Numbered from the stretch's first letter, positions 8,747 to 18,314 are shown. The stretch is 64,000 nucleotides of DNA from Pseudomonas synxantha BG33R (GCF_000263715.2 NZ_CM001514.1:62001-126000); one strand, 5' to 3'. Numbers and translations are program-made. The notes: generated from the sequence alone by a model not told the origin.

Positions 8747-9790
8747 ATGATCAGGTGTTTTCTTCCAGGGTTGATGGTTGTGCTACTCAGCGGTTGTTCC
8801 AGCGTCAGTTATTACAGCCAGTTGGCGAGCGGTCAGTGGCAGTTATTGCGGGCCCGGGAGCCGGTTGCCGAAGTCATCGCCGACCAGACTCGCCCTCAAC
8901 TATTGCGCGAGCATCTCGTGCAATCGCAAAAAGCTCGCACCTTTGCCAGTGAGCACTTGCATCTGCCTGATAATCAAAGCTACCGGTTATACGCCGATAT
9001 CGGCCGGCCCTATGTGGTCTGGAATGTCTTCGCCACGCAGGAATTTTCTCTGGCTCCTGAAAACCACTGCTTTCCTATCGCCGGTTGCGTTGCCTATCGC
9101 GGCTACTACAACCAAGGCGCGGCGCGTGGCGAGGCGGCGCTGTTGCGGCAACAAGGCATGGACGTGTCGATCGGTGGCGTCGAAGCCTATTCCACCCTGG
9201 GGTGGTTCAACGACCCGATCATGAGTTCGATGATGAGTTGGGGTGATGAGCGCCTCGCGACTCTGATCTTCCACGAACTGGCCCACCAGCGTTTCTACGT
9301 GAAGGATGACACCGAGTTCAACGAGTCATTCGCCACGTTCGTCGAGCAGGAAGGCACCCGTCAGTGGCGGGCGGCACGGGGCCTGGCGCCTGTCAGCGAT
9401 GCGGCGTTGAAGCAACGTGATCAATTCATCCGGCTGATTCTCGATACCCGCAAACGCCTGGAGGCATTGTATGCGCAGCCGTTGGCAGCGCAGGTGATGC
9501 GGCAGGCCAAGGCCGTGCAGTTCGAGCGCTTGCGCACTGAATACCGGCAGATGCGTGATAGCCAATGGGGTGGCGACAAGCGCTATGACGCTTGGATCAA
9601 CCAGCCGATGAACAATGCGCGACTGCTGCCATTCGGGCTGTATGACCGGTGGGTGCCGGCGTTTGCGGCGTTGTTTGCGCAGGAGGGTGGGGATTGGGTG
9701 AGGTTTTATAAGGCGGTGGAAAGGTTGGGCGGGTTGCCGGTTGCGCAGCGTAAAGCAGCGTTGAGGCAGTTGGAGAGTGTTGGCCCTTAG
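8747..9790 (+). CDS. Predicted lipoprotein aminopeptidase (Aminopep family, M-type zinc site)
   Basis: A 347-residue predicted peptidase of the Aminopep/COG4324 family. It begins with a lipoprotein signal ending LLSG|C at Cys17. The zinc motif HELAH is at residues 176-180, with the third ligand probably Glu193 in NESFATFVE. SYYSQLASGQWQLL right after the lipobox is a strongly conserved family start. The ATG at 8747 follows AGGAG at ten bases; the longer upstream frame overlaps the divergent promoter. Substrate and peptide specificity are unknown. Confidence 0.88.
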   Translation: MIRCFLPGLMVVLLSGCSSVSYYSQLASGQWQLLRAREPVAEVIADQTRPQLLREHLVQSQKARTFASEHLHLPDNQSYRLYADIGRPYVVWNVFATQEFSLAPENHCFPIAGCVAYRGYYNQGAARGEAALLRQQGMDVSIGGVEAYSTLGWFNDPIMSSMMSWGDERLATLIFHELAHQRFYVKDDTEFNESFATFVEQEGTRQWRAARGLAPVSDAALKQRDQFIRLILDTRKRLEALYAQPLAAQVMRQAKAVQFERLRTEYRQMRDSQWGGDKRYDAWINQPMNNARLLPFGLYDRWVPAFAALFAQEGGDWVRFYKAVERLGGLPVAQRKAALRQLESVGP

Positions 9791-9795
9791 GGCCT

Positions 9796-9869
9796 CATCG
9801 GGGGCAAGCCCCCTCCCACATTTTGATATGTGAACACATTCAAGTGTGGGAGCGGGCTTGCTCGCGAAA
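9796..9869. repeat. Pair of REP elements between convergent genes
   Basis: Two REP heads in opposite orientation: GGGGGCAAGCCCCCTCCCACA from about 9800, and TGTGGGAGCGGGCTTGCTCGCG from 9845, joined by an AT-rich linker. They lie between the stops of the aminopeptidase and HAD genes. Confidence 0.85.
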
Positions 9870-9875
9870 GCGGTT

Positions 9876-10535
9876 TCAAGAGCGCTGCAAAAATGCCTGG
9901 TGCATCTGTGCCAACGTCTCGAAGTGCCAGGTCGGCGCCTCGGCACTCAACTCTTCGAAACTGCCGAACCCATACCCTACTGCCGCCGAATCCAACCCAT
10001 TGCTGCGTGCGCCGATCAGGTCATGCTTGCGATCACCGATCATCAAGGTAGTGGCCGGGTCCAGCCCTTCCTCACGGATCAAGTGGGCGATCAACTCGAC
10101 CTTGTTGGTACGCGTGCCGTCCAGTTCGCTGCCGTAAATCACCTTGAAGTGCTTGGCAAAGTCGAAATGCCGCGCAATCTCGCGGGCAAATTCCCACGGT
10201 TTGGAGGTGGCCACGTACAGCCGGCGCCCTTGGCTGTTCAGGTCTTCCAGCAGCGGCAGGACGCCGTCGAATACGCGGTTTTCATACAGCCCGGTGACCT
10301 TGAAGCGCTCGCGGTAGAAATTCACCGCTTCCCAGGCCCTGGCCTCGTCGAAACTGTAGAACTGCATGAACGCTTGCAGCAGCGGCGGGCCGATGAAGTG
10401 TTCAAGCTTGGTCAGGTCAGGTTCGTCGATACCCAATTTGCCAAGGGCGTACTGGATCGAACGAGTGATGCCCTCACGCGGATCGGTGAGCGTGCCGTCC
10501 AGGTCGAAGAGGACCGTTGGGTGGTTGAGGGTCAT
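9876..10535 (-). CDS. HAD-family hydrolase, phosphoglycolate phosphatase-like
   Basis: A 219-residue HAD phosphatase. Motif I is LFDLDGTLTD with nucleophile Asp11, motif II is YVATSKPW, and motif IV is MIGDRKHD. A helical cap domain follows motif I (ITRSIQYALGKLG, FIGPPLLQAF), as in Gph and pyrophosphatase-like members. The substrate cannot be assigned from sequence. Its start overlaps the stop of the upstream carbonic anhydrase gene (ATGA), so the two form a coupled pair. Confidence 0.85.
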   Translation of the reverse strand: MTLNHPTVLFDLDGTLTDPREGITRSIQYALGKLGIDEPDLTKLEHFIGPPLLQAFMQFYSFDEARAWEAVNFYRERFKVTGLYENRVFDGVLPLLEDLNSQGRRLYVATSKPWEFAREIARHFDFAKHFKVIYGSELDGTRTNKVELIAHLIREEGLDPATTLMIGDRKHDLIGARSNGLDSAAVGYGFGSFEELSAEAPTWHFETLAQMHQAFLQRS

Positions 10536-11074
10536 TGATCGAATCCTTCTGCCAGGTGCAGGTCTTTGAGCTTCACGTAGTTCGCAGCGCTGTAGGTGAA
10601 AAAGGCGCGCTCCTTGTCAGTCAGCGCGCGGACCTGTTTAACCGGGCTGCCCACATACAAAAACCCACTGTCGAGTTTCTTGCCGGGTGGCACCAGGCTG
10701 CCGGCGCCGATGATCACGTCGTCCTCGACCACGGCACCGTCCATCACGATGCTGCTCATGCCGATCAAGACGCGGTTGCCCACCGTGCAACCATGCAGCA
10801 TGACTTTGTGGGCGATGGTCACGTCGTCGCCGATCAGCAGCGGGAAACCATCAGGATTGAACGGCCCTGCATGGGTAATGTGCAACACGCAGCCGTCCTG
10901 CACACTGGTGCGTGCGCCGATGCGGATGCGGTGCATGTCGCCGCGAATCACCGTCAGCGGCCAAACCGAGCTGTCGGGGCCGATTTCGACATCGCCGATC
11001 ACCACCGCCGAAATATCGACAAAAGCCCCGGCGCCCAGGGTTGGCGTGTGGTTCTGATAGGTGCGAAGGGTCAC
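10532..11074 (-). CDS. Gamma-class carbonic anhydrase-like hexapeptide protein (YrdA type)
   Basis: A 180-residue left-handed beta-helix protein of the gamma carbonic anhydrase/YrdA family. Repeated hexapeptides run from about residue 13 to 140. The metal ligands are likely His68 (HITHAG), His89 and His94 (IAHKVMLHGC). The start is GTG at 11074, preceded by AGAGAGG. Whether it hydrates CO2 is unproven; many members show little activity as isolated. It is divergent from prlC and coupled to the HAD gene. Confidence 0.88.
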   Translation of the reverse strand: MTLRTYQNHTPTLGAGAFVDISAVVIGDVEIGPDSSVWPLTVIRGDMHRIRIGARTSVQDGCVLHITHAGPFNPDGFPLLIGDDVTIAHKVMLHGCTVGNRVLIGMSSIVMDGAVVEDDVIIGAGSLVPPGKKLDSGFLYVGSPVKQVRALTDKERAFFTYSAANYVKLKDLHLAEGFDQ

Positions 11075-11176
11075 GATAGCCTCTCTCTCTTCTGCTGATA
11101 GCTGCGGTGGGTGTTGATTGTAATTAAGATGGCCCCATCTTTGTTCTTACATGTTTCTTCAGCCAAGGTGCCAACC

Positions 11177-13228
11177 GTGAGCGCGAACAACCCTCTTTTG
11201 CAGTCCTACGACCTGCCGCCGTTCTCGGCGATCCGTGCCGAGCACGTCCAGCCGGCCATCGAACAGATCCTCGCCGACAACCGTGTGGCTATCGCAGACA
11301 TCCTGCAAAGCCAGGGCAAAAATCCGACATGGGCCGGTCTGGTCCTGGCCATGGATGAACTGAACGACCGCCTTGGCGCTGCCTGGAGCCCGGTCAGCCA
11401 CCTCAATGCAGTGTGCAACAGCGCCGAGTTGCGTGAAGCCTACGAGGCTTGCCTGCCCGCCTTGAGCGCCTACTCCACCGAGATGGGCCAGAACCGTGAA
11501 CTGTTCCAGGCTTTTGAAGCCCTGGCCAACAGCCCAGAGGCCGCTGGTTTCGACGTGGCGCAAAAAACCATTCTGGAACATTCCCTGCGCGATTTCCGCC
11601 TGTCGGGCATCGACCTGCCGCCGGAGCAGCAAAAGCGCTACGCCGAAGTGCAAAGCAAGCTGTCCGAGCTGGGCAGCAAATTCTCCAACCAGTTGCTGGA
11701 CGCTACCCAGGCCTGGACCAAACACGTCACCGATGAAGCCACCCTCGCCGGCCTGACCGACTCGGCCAAGGCGCAAATGGCTGCCGCCGCCCAGGCCAAG
11801 GGCCTCGACGGCTGGCTGATCACCCTGGAATTCCCCAGCTATTACGCCGTGATGACCTATGCCCAGGACCGCGCCCTGCGTGAAGAGGTCTACGCGGCCT
11901 ACTGCACCCGTGCGTCGGACCAGGGCCCGAATGCCGGTCAGAACGATAACGGCCCGGTGATGGAACAGATTCTCGACCTGCGTCAGGAACTGGCCCAATT
12001 GTTGGGTTACGCGTCCTTCGCCGAGCTGAGCCTGGCTACCAAGATGGCCGACTCCAGCGACCAGGTGCTGAGCTTCCTGCGGGATCTGGCCAAACGCAGC
12101 AAGCCGTTCGCCACCCAGGATCTGCAACAGCTCAAGGCTTACGCCGCCGAACAAGGCTGCGCCGACCTGCAAAGCTGGGACAGCGGTTTCTATGGCGAAA
12201 AATTGCGTGAGCAGCGTTACAGCGTGTCCCAGGAAGCCCTGCGTGCTTACTTCCCGATCGACAAGGTGCTGGGCGGCCTGTTTGCCATTGTGCAACGCCT
12301 GTACGGCATCGAGATTGCCGAACAGAAGGGCTTCGACACCTGGCACCCGGACGTTCGCCTGTTTGAAATCAAAGAAAATGGCGAGCATGTCGGGCGCTTC
12401 TTCTTCGACCTGTATGCCCGCGCCAACAAGCGTGGCGGTGCCTGGATGGACGGTGCCCGCGATCGTCGTCGCACCGTCGATGGTGTGCTGCAAAGCCCGG
12501 TCGCCAACCTGGTGTGCAACTTCACGCCAGCCGACAGCGGCAAGCCTGCGCTGCTGACCCACGATGAAGTCACCACCCTGTTCCACGAATTCGGCCACGG
12601 CCTGCATCACCTGCTGACTCGCGTCGAGCACGCCGGTGTATCCGGGATCAACGGCGTGGCGTGGGACGCGGTGGAATTGCCGAGCCAATTCATGGAGAAC
12701 TGGTGCTGGGAGCCCGAGGGTCTGGCGCTGATCTCCGGCCACTACGAAACGGGCGAGCCATTGCCCCAGGACCTGCTGGAAAAAATGCTCGCGGCGAAGA
12801 ATTTCCAGTCCGGCCTGATGATGGTGCGTCAGCTCGAGTTCTCGTTGTTCGACTTTGAGCTGCACGCCACTCATGGCGATGGCCGCAGCGTGGCGCAGGT
12901 GCTTGAAGGTGTACGCGATGAAGTCTCGGTGATGCGTCCGCCGGCCTACAACCGCTTCCCCAACAGCTTCGCGCACATCTTCGCCGGTGGTTATGCGGCG
13001 GGTTACTACAGCTACAAATGGGCCGAAGTGCTCTCGGCCGACGCCTTCTCCAAGTTCGAAGAAGACGGTGTGCTCAATGCCCAGACCGGGCGTGCGTTTC
13101 GCGAAGCGATCCTGGCGCGTGGCGGTTCCCAGGCGCCGATGGTGCTGTTCGTCGACTTCCGCGGACGGGCGCCGTCGATTGACGCACTCTTGCGCCACAG
13201 CGGCCTGAGTGAGGACGCGGCAGCATGA
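11177..13228 (+). CDS. prlC: Oligopeptidase A (M3 metallopeptidase)
   Basis: OpdA is a cytoplasmic zinc peptidase that degrades signal peptides and other short peptides. The zinc site is HEFGH at residues 470-474, followed by the expected downstream glutamate region around WDAVELPSQFMENW. I choose the GTG at 11177 (VSANNPLLQSYDLPPF): it gives 683 residues, the family length, and AAGGTG lies six bases upstream. A longer ATG-started frame begins at 11111. Its stop overlaps the next gene by four bases. Confidence 0.95.
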   Translation: MSANNPLLQSYDLPPFSAIRAEHVQPAIEQILADNRVAIADILQSQGKNPTWAGLVLAMDELNDRLGAAWSPVSHLNAVCNSAELREAYEACLPALSAYSTEMGQNRELFQAFEALANSPEAAGFDVAQKTILEHSLRDFRLSGIDLPPEQQKRYAEVQSKLSELGSKFSNQLLDATQAWTKHVTDEATLAGLTDSAKAQMAAAAQAKGLDGWLITLEFPSYYAVMTYAQDRALREEVYAAYCTRASDQGPNAGQNDNGPVMEQILDLRQELAQLLGYASFAELSLATKMADSSDQVLSFLRDLAKRSKPFATQDLQQLKAYAAEQGCADLQSWDSGFYGEKLREQRYSVSQEALRAYFPIDKVLGGLFAIVQRLYGIEIAEQKGFDTWHPDVRLFEIKENGEHVGRFFFDLYARANKRGGAWMDGARDRRRTVDGVLQSPVANLVCNFTPADSGKPALLTHDEVTTLFHEFGHGLHHLLTRVEHAGVSGINGVAWDAVELPSQFMENWCWEPEGLALISGHYETGEPLPQDLLEKMLAAKNFQSGLMMVRQLEFSLFDFELHATHGDGRSVAQVLEGVRDEVSVMRPPAYNRFPNSFAHIFAGGYAAGYYSYKWAEVLSADAFSKFEEDGVLNAQTGRAFREAILARGGSQAPMVLFVDFRGRAPSIDALLRHSGLSEDAAA

Positions 13229-13500
13229 GTGAAGCGCCTGTGATTACCAAAAAGCAATTTATCGCCGGGGCGGTCTGCCCGGCGTGCAGTGAGCCGGACA
13301 AATTGAAGATGTGGACCGAAGACAACGTGCCGCACCGCGAATGCGTGGCCTGCGGGTATACCGATACGCTGAATGATCAAGGCTTGTCGGTGCCCAAGGA
13401 GCTGGGCACGCGGGTCAATACGTCTGCGTTGAAAGCGCCGGCGGATCCGAAAGTGCAGGCGGTGCAATTCTTTCCTAACCCGAAGCTCAAAAAAGACTAA
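13225..13500 (+). CDS. YheV-like zinc-ribbon protein
   Basis: A 91-residue protein of the YheV family of putative metal-binding proteins. Two CxxC pairs, Cys18/Cys21 (CPAC) and Cys40/Cys43 (CVAC), form a zinc-ribbon in the N-terminal half. The tail is basic and ends in KLKKD. It overlaps prlC by ATGA and so is translationally coupled. The same gene pair is found in P. aeruginosa. Function is unknown. Confidence 0.88.
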   Translation: MSEAPVITKKQFIAGAVCPACSEPDKLKMWTEDNVPHRECVACGYTDTLNDQGLSVPKELGTRVNTSALKAPADPKVQAVQFFPNPKLKKD

Positions 13501-13511
13501 AACCTGACTCA

Positions 13512-13543
13512 CTGTAGGAGCAAGCTCGCTCCTACAGTTTTTT
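13512..13543. terminator. REP-like hairpin terminator overlapping a stop codon
   Basis: CTGTAGGAGC at 13512-13521 pairs with GCTCCTACAG at 13528-13537, followed by six T. The right arm supplies the TAG stop (13532-13534, read leftward) of the convergent phosphatase gene, so the element overlaps coding sequence. Confidence 0.85.
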
Positions 13544-14188
13544 CTCTTCCTTACCCGTCGTGGTGACCCAGTCTTTCATTGAGCACAACGCGAACGCACT
13601 GGTGCTGCAATCGCCATTCGCCAAAGCTGTACGCAACTTGTCGACATCGGCTTTCATCATGTAGCGAACCACGTCCTTGAAGCCATTGCTGCTGCCGAAA
13701 CCACCCAAGGTCATCTCGTTCAGCGCGTCCTCCTTGCTCCATCCCTGAACCACCACTCGATACATCGCTGCCATCAGGCCGGTCCGGTCGGCGCCGTGCT
13801 TGCAGTGCATCAACACCGGGCCATCTGCTTCTGCTGTCTGAATCGCTCTGATCGCCGCCAACACGTCGGAATCGTCGACATGGTTGGTGCGATAGCTCAA
13901 CTGCACCTGTTTGATATCAGATGATTTAAGCCACTGCGCATCAGATTCCGGCAAAAAGTTGATGACGGTAGCGATTTTGAGTTTTTCCAAAATGGGCAGC
14001 GCATCACCGTCTGGCAATGCACTGCGATAGAGCGTGGGTGTCATTTGATGCAGGTTGTATTGGTCACCCACTGGTTGGGCCCATTCCGGTGAGCGGATCG
14101 AGACCGCGTCATCGGCCTGGGCTTGAAGTGTGTTGAACAGGGCCATGACCGCCAAGCCGAGGATAGGCAGTAATCGTGTGTTGAACAT
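13532..14188 (-). CDS. Periplasmic dual-specificity/tyrosine-type phosphatase
   Basis: A 218-residue secreted protein with a signal peptide (FNTRLLPILGLAVMALFNTLQAQA). The P-loop HCKHGADRTG gives the CX5R signature with Cys129 and Arg135. The general acid is probably in the HVDDSD loop. This matches the DSP-like tyrosine phosphatases found outside the cytoplasm in proteobacteria. Its last residues KEEKKL and stop codon fall inside the hairpin at 13512. No strong ribosome site precedes the ATG. Substrate unknown. Confidence 0.85.
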   Translation of the reverse strand: MFNTRLLPILGLAVMALFNTLQAQADDAVSIRSPEWAQPVGDQYNLHQMTPTLYRSALPDGDALPILEKLKIATVINFLPESDAQWLKSSDIKQVQLSYRTNHVDDSDVLAAIRAIQTAEADGPVLMHCKHGADRTGLMAAMYRVVVQGWSKEDALNEMTLGGFGSSNGFKDVVRYMMKADVDKLRTALANGDCSTSAFALCSMKDWVTTTGKEEKKL

Positions 14189-14463
14189 GGACAGTGTGAC
14201 CGAATAAGGAAGTGGCTGATGGGCCGCAGAGTCACTTAAGGGCGGTCAATGTCGCGTGAGGTCTTCGTCAAAGAATTGTGATTCATCCGATCTGATCCGG
14301 TGTTTTTCTCGCTGAATCGACTCTTCTCAATTCTTAGCCTGCTATCATTTGTAACTATTGTTTGCCAATGTGTTCTATGTTTTTGGATCCCATTGCTTGG
14401 CAAGCCTTCACGCTGCTCCCAGAAGCGGCGGATAAACCCGTGACCACATGATGAGGTGTACCC

Positions 14464-15216
14464 ATGTCTGATCAAGATCAAGACAACCCCCGGCGTGACT
14501 TTCTACGCAAATCCTTGACCTTGATCCCGGTGGTCACGGTTGCCAGCACCGGCCTGGGTGGTTCGATGCTGATGGCCACGCCGGAGCCTGCCCAAGCGGC
14601 GCCGGCCAAACCTGCGACGAGCGATAAAGCCTATGAGCCGAGCTATTTCACGGCCGAGGAATGGGCGTTCATCAACGCCGCCGTCGAGCGCTTGATTCCG
14701 GCTGATGCCCAAGGCCCTGGCGCACTGGAAGCTGGCGCGCCGGAATACATCGACCGTCAGATGAGCACGCCCTACGCCAGCGGCGCCCTGTGGTTCATGC
14801 AAGGTCCCTTCAACGCCGATGCGCCGCCGGAAATGGGCTGGCAGAGCAAATTGGTACCCAAGGAAATCTATCGCCTGGGTATCGCCGCAACGGACGCTTG
14901 GTCGAAAGCGTTCAACGGCAAGGCTTTTGCTGCGCAAGACAGCGCTACCCGAGACGATATGTTGCGCCGTCTGGAGGCTGGCGGCAGCGAAGTTGCCGCG
15001 CATTTCGACGCCGTGCCGCCAAAGATGTTCTTTAACCTGTTGCTGCAAAACACCAAGGAAGGTTTCTTCTGCGACCCGATCCATGGCGGCAATAAAGGCA
15101 TGGTCGGCTGGACCATGATCGGCTTCCCCGGCGCCCGCGCCGACTTCATGGATTGGGTGGAACGCAACGAGCAATACCCCTTCCCGGCTGTTTCCATTCG
15201 CGGCGAGAGGGCATAA
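14464..15216 (+). CDS. Gluconate 2-dehydrogenase-type small (gamma) subunit, Tat-exported
   Basis: A 250-residue subunit of the membrane FAD dehydrogenase complex. The N-terminus carries a twin-arginine signal, RRDFLRKS with Arg10-Arg11, then a hydrophobic stretch and cleavage near AQA|AP. The body matches the gluconate 2-dehydrogenase subunit 3 family (FTAEEWAFINAAVERLIPAD, GPGALEAGAPEYIDRQ). This subunit is believed to carry the folded FAD subunit through the Tat pathway. GAGGTG precedes the ATG. It is first in a three-gene operon. Confidence 0.92.
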   Translation: MSDQDQDNPRRDFLRKSLTLIPVVTVASTGLGGSMLMATPEPAQAAPAKPATSDKAYEPSYFTAEEWAFINAAVERLIPADAQGPGALEAGAPEYIDRQMSTPYASGALWFMQGPFNADAPPEMGWQSKLVPKEIYRLGIAATDAWSKAFNGKAFAAQDSATRDDMLRRLEAGGSEVAAHFDAVPPKMFFNLLLQNTKEGFFCDPIHGGNKGMVGWTMIGFPGARADFMDWVERNEQYPFPAVSIRGERA

Positions 15217-15218
15217 AC

Positions 15219-17003
15219 GTGGCGACCATCATGAAGAAAGTGGATGCAGTGATTGTAGGCTTCGGCTGGACCGGCGCGATCATGGCCAAGGAGCTGACGG
15301 AAGCAGGCCTCAACGTGGTAGCGCTGGAGCGCGGCCCGATGCAGGACACTTATCCGGACGGCAACTATCCCCAGGTCATCGACGAATTGACCTACAGCGT
15401 GCGTAAGAAGCTGTTCCAGGACATTTCCAAAGAGACAGTAACCATTCGCCATAGTGTGAATGATGTGGCCTTGCCCAACCGTCAACTCGGTGCGTTCCTG
15501 CCGGGTAATGGCGTGGGCGGTGCGGGGCTGCACTGGTCGGGCGTGCATTTTCGTGTCGATCCGATCGAGTTGCGTATGCGCAGCCATTACGAGGAACGCT
15601 ACGGGAAGAACTTCATTCCCAAGGACATGACCATCCAGGATTTCGGCGTCAGCTATGAAGAGCTGGAGCCGTTTTTCGACTATGCGGAAAAAGTCTTCGG
15701 TACCTCCGGGCAGGCCTGGACGGTCAAGGGCCAGTTGGTAGGCGAAGGCCGTGGGGGCAACCCTTACGCGCCGGATCGCTCCAACCCGTTCCCGTTGGAG
15801 GCGCAGAAGAATACGGTCTCCGCACAACTGTTTCAGAAAGCAGCGACGGAGGTGGGTTACAAGCCTTACAACCTGCCTTCGGCCAATACGTCGGGGCCAT
15901 ACACCAACCCCTACGGCGCGCAGATGGGGCCGTGCAATTTCTGCGGCTTTTGCAGTGGCTACGTGTGCTACATGTATTCCAAAGCGTCGCCGAACGTGAA
16001 CATCCTGCCGGCCCTGCGCCAGGTGCCCAACTTCGAGTTGCGGCCCAATTCCCACGTACTCAAGGTCAACCTCGACAGCACCAAGAAAAAAGCCACCGGC
16101 GTGACCTATATCGATGCCCAGGGCCGCGAATGCGAACAGCCGGCAGACCTGGTGATTCTCGGCGCGTTCCAGTTCCACAACGTGCGTCTGATGTTGTTGT
16201 CGGGCATCGGCAAACCCTACGACCCGATTACCAATGAGGGCGTGGTGGGCCGCAACTTCGCCTACCAGAACATGGGCACCATCAAGGCGTTCTTTGATAA
16301 GGACACCCACACCAACAACTTCATTGGCGCGGGCGGCAATGGCGTGGCCATCGACGACTTCAACGCCGACAACTTCGACCACGGCCCCCACGGCTTCGTG
16401 GGGGGCTCGCCGATGTGGGTCAACCAGGCGGGCAGCCGGCCGATTGCCGGTACTTCCAACCCGCCGGGCACGCCGGCCTGGGGCAGCGCCTGGAAGCGTG
16501 CCACCGCCGATTACTACACCCACCAGGTGTCGATGGATGCCCACGGTGCCCATCAATCCTACCGGAGTAACTACCTGGATCTGGATCCGGTTTACCGCGA
16601 TGCCTACGGCCTGCCGCTGCTGCGCATGACCTTCGACTGGCAGGAAAACGACATCAAGATGAACCGCTTCATGGTCGAGAAAATGGGCAAGGTCGCACAG
16701 GCGATGAACCCCAAGGCCATCGCCGTGTTGGGTAAAAAAGTCGGTGATCACTTCAATACCGCCTCTTACCAGACCACCCACCTCAACGGTGGCGCCATCA
16801 TGGGCACCGACCCGAAAACCAGTGCGTTGAACCGCTACCTGCAGTGTTGGGATGTGCACAACGTGTTCGTCCCGGGCGCGTCTGCTTTCCCACAGGGCTT
16901 GGGCTATAACCCTACCGGCCTGGTGGCAGCTTTGACCTATTGGTCAGCTCGAGCAATCCGCGAGCAGTACCTGAAAAACCCCGGCCCACTGGTTCAGGCA
17001 TAA
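15219..17003 (+). CDS. GMC-type FAD dehydrogenase large subunit (gluconate 2-dehydrogenase type)
   Basis: A 594-residue GMC oxidoreductase, the catalytic subunit. The dinucleotide fold GFGWTG (14-19) is followed by the acidic end VVALERG. A cysteine cluster at Cys239, Cys242, Cys245 and Cys250 resembles the 3Fe-4S site reported in FAD glucose dehydrogenase of Burkholderia. The C-terminal GMC motif contains HLNGG. The GTG start at 15219 has GAGAGG upstream; the ATG at 15231 is too far. Electrons go to the cytochrome c subunit. Substrate may be gluconate, 2-ketogluconate or a polyol; sequence alone does not decide. Confidence 0.9.
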   Translation: MATIMKKVDAVIVGFGWTGAIMAKELTEAGLNVVALERGPMQDTYPDGNYPQVIDELTYSVRKKLFQDISKETVTIRHSVNDVALPNRQLGAFLPGNGVGGAGLHWSGVHFRVDPIELRMRSHYEERYGKNFIPKDMTIQDFGVSYEELEPFFDYAEKVFGTSGQAWTVKGQLVGEGRGGNPYAPDRSNPFPLEAQKNTVSAQLFQKAATEVGYKPYNLPSANTSGPYTNPYGAQMGPCNFCGFCSGYVCYMYSKASPNVNILPALRQVPNFELRPNSHVLKVNLDSTKKKATGVTYIDAQGRECEQPADLVILGAFQFHNVRLMLLSGIGKPYDPITNEGVVGRNFAYQNMGTIKAFFDKDTHTNNFIGAGGNGVAIDDFNADNFDHGPHGFVGGSPMWVNQAGSRPIAGTSNPPGTPAWGSAWKRATADYYTHQVSMDAHGAHQSYRSNYLDLDPVYRDAYGLPLLRMTFDWQENDIKMNRFMVEKMGKVAQAMNPKAIAVLGKKVGDHFNTASYQTTHLNGGAIMGTDPKTSALNRYLQCWDVHNVFVPGASAFPQGLGYNPTGLVAALTYWSARAIREQYLKNPGPLVQA

Positions 17004-17015
17004 GGAGCGATGACC

Positions 17016-18314
17016 ATGAAAGCACTCGTTATCGCCTCCCTGGCGCTCTTCAGCAGCTGCTCGGTGAGCGCTGCGGAATCTGACTTGATCAAGCAGGGTG
17101 AATACCTGGCACGTGCCGGCGACTGCGTGGCTTGCCACACCGCCAAAGGCGGCAAACCCTTCGCCGGTGGCCTGCCGATGGAAACGCCCATCGGCGTGAT
17201 CTATTCCACCAACATCACCCCAGACAAGACCGGCCTGGGCGACTACAGCTTCGAAGACTTCGACAAGGCTGTGCGCCATGGCGTCGCCAAGAACGGCAGT
17301 ACGCTTTACCCGGCGATGCCCTATCCGTCCTACGCGCGTGTCAGCGATAGCGATATGCAAGCGCTGTATGCGTACTTCATGAAGGGCGTCGAGCCGGTCG
17401 TCCAAGAGAACAAGGACAGCGATATCCCCTGGCCTTTGAGTATGCGTTGGCCGTTGGCCGCGTGGCGCTGGATGTTTGCGCCGGCGGTCGAGGCGCAACC
17501 GTCACCAGCCGCAGCGGATCCGGTGATCAGCCGTGGCGCGTATTTGGTGGAAGGCCTGGGACACTGCGGCGCCTGCCATACGCCGCGTGCCCTGACCATG
17601 CAGGAAAAAGCCCTGAGCGCCACTGACGGCAACGACTTCCTGTCCGGCAGCGCGCCGTTGGAGGGCTGGATTGCGAAAAGCCTGCGTGGCGACCACAAGG
17701 ACGGCCTCGGCAGCTGGAGCGAAGAGCAACTGGTGCAGTTTCTCAAGACCGGTCGCAGTGACCGCAGTGCGGTGTTCGGTGGTATGAGCGATGTTGTCGT
17801 CCACAGCATGCAGTACATGTCAGAAGATGACTTGACCGCTATCGCCCGTTACCTCAAGAGCCTGCCGGCGGTGGACCCCAAGGATCAGCCGCACCAGTAC
17901 GACAAGCAGGTGGCCGAGGCGCTTTGGAAAGGTGATGACAGCAAACCGGGCGCCTCGGTGTATATCGACAACTGCGCGGCCTGCCACCGCACCGATGGTC
18001 ATGGCTATACGCGGGTGTTCCCGGCGTTGGCGGGTAACCCTGTAGTGCAGACGGCGGACGCCACGTCGTTGATCAACATTGTGTTGAACGGCGGTACCTT
18101 GCCGGCGACGCATACCGCGCCGTCCACCTTCACCATGCCGGCGTTCGCCTGGCGCCTGTCGGACCAGGAAGTAGCCGATGTGGTCAGTTTTATCCGTGGC
18201 AGCTGGGGTAACCAAGGTGCGCCGGTAAACGCCAGCGATGTGGCAGGCCTGCGCAAAAGCGATATGCGCACTACGTCGGGTGATGATCTGGGGCAGGTGA
18301 CGCAAAAGCACTGA
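17016..18314 (+). CDS. Triheme cytochrome c subunit of the FAD dehydrogenase
   Basis: A 432-residue periplasmic cytochrome with a signal peptide and three CxxCH haem sites: Cys37-His41 (CVACH), Cys184-His188 (CGACH) and Cys320-His324 (CAACH). This is the layout of the gluconate and alcohol dehydrogenase cytochrome subunit, which passes electrons from the FAD subunit to ubiquinone. The ATG at 17016 is chosen over 17010 because AGGAG at 17004-17008 is correctly spaced for it. It closes the operon; a long hairpin with four T follows. Confidence 0.93.
   Translation: MKALVIASLALFSSCSVSAAESDLIKQGEYLARAGDCVACHTAKGGKPFAGGLPMETPIGVIYSTNITPDKTGLGDYSFEDFDKAVRHGVAKNGSTLYPAMPYPSYARVSDSDMQALYAYFMKGVEPVVQENKDSDIPWPLSMRWPLAAWRWMFAPAVEAQPSPAAADPVISRGAYLVEGLGHCGACHTPRALTMQEKALSATDGNDFLSGSAPLEGWIAKSLRGDHKDGLGSWSEEQLVQFLKTGRSDRSAVFGGMSDVVVHSMQYMSEDDLTAIARYLKSLPAVDPKDQPHQYDKQVAEALWKGDDSKPGASVYIDNCAACHRTDGHGYTRVFPALAGNPVVQTADATSLINIVLNGGTLPATHTAPSTFTMPAFAWRLSDQEVADVVSFIRGSWGNQGAPVNASDVAGLRKSDMRTTSGDDLGQVTQKH

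Noticed and set aside
11159..13198. 679-codon open frame opposite prlC, and similar long frames opposite the FAD dehydrogenase (14868-16859) and polA (41899-43479)
   Set aside because: All mirror strong genes in high-GC DNA where the opposite frame stays open by codon bias. None has recognisable motifs.
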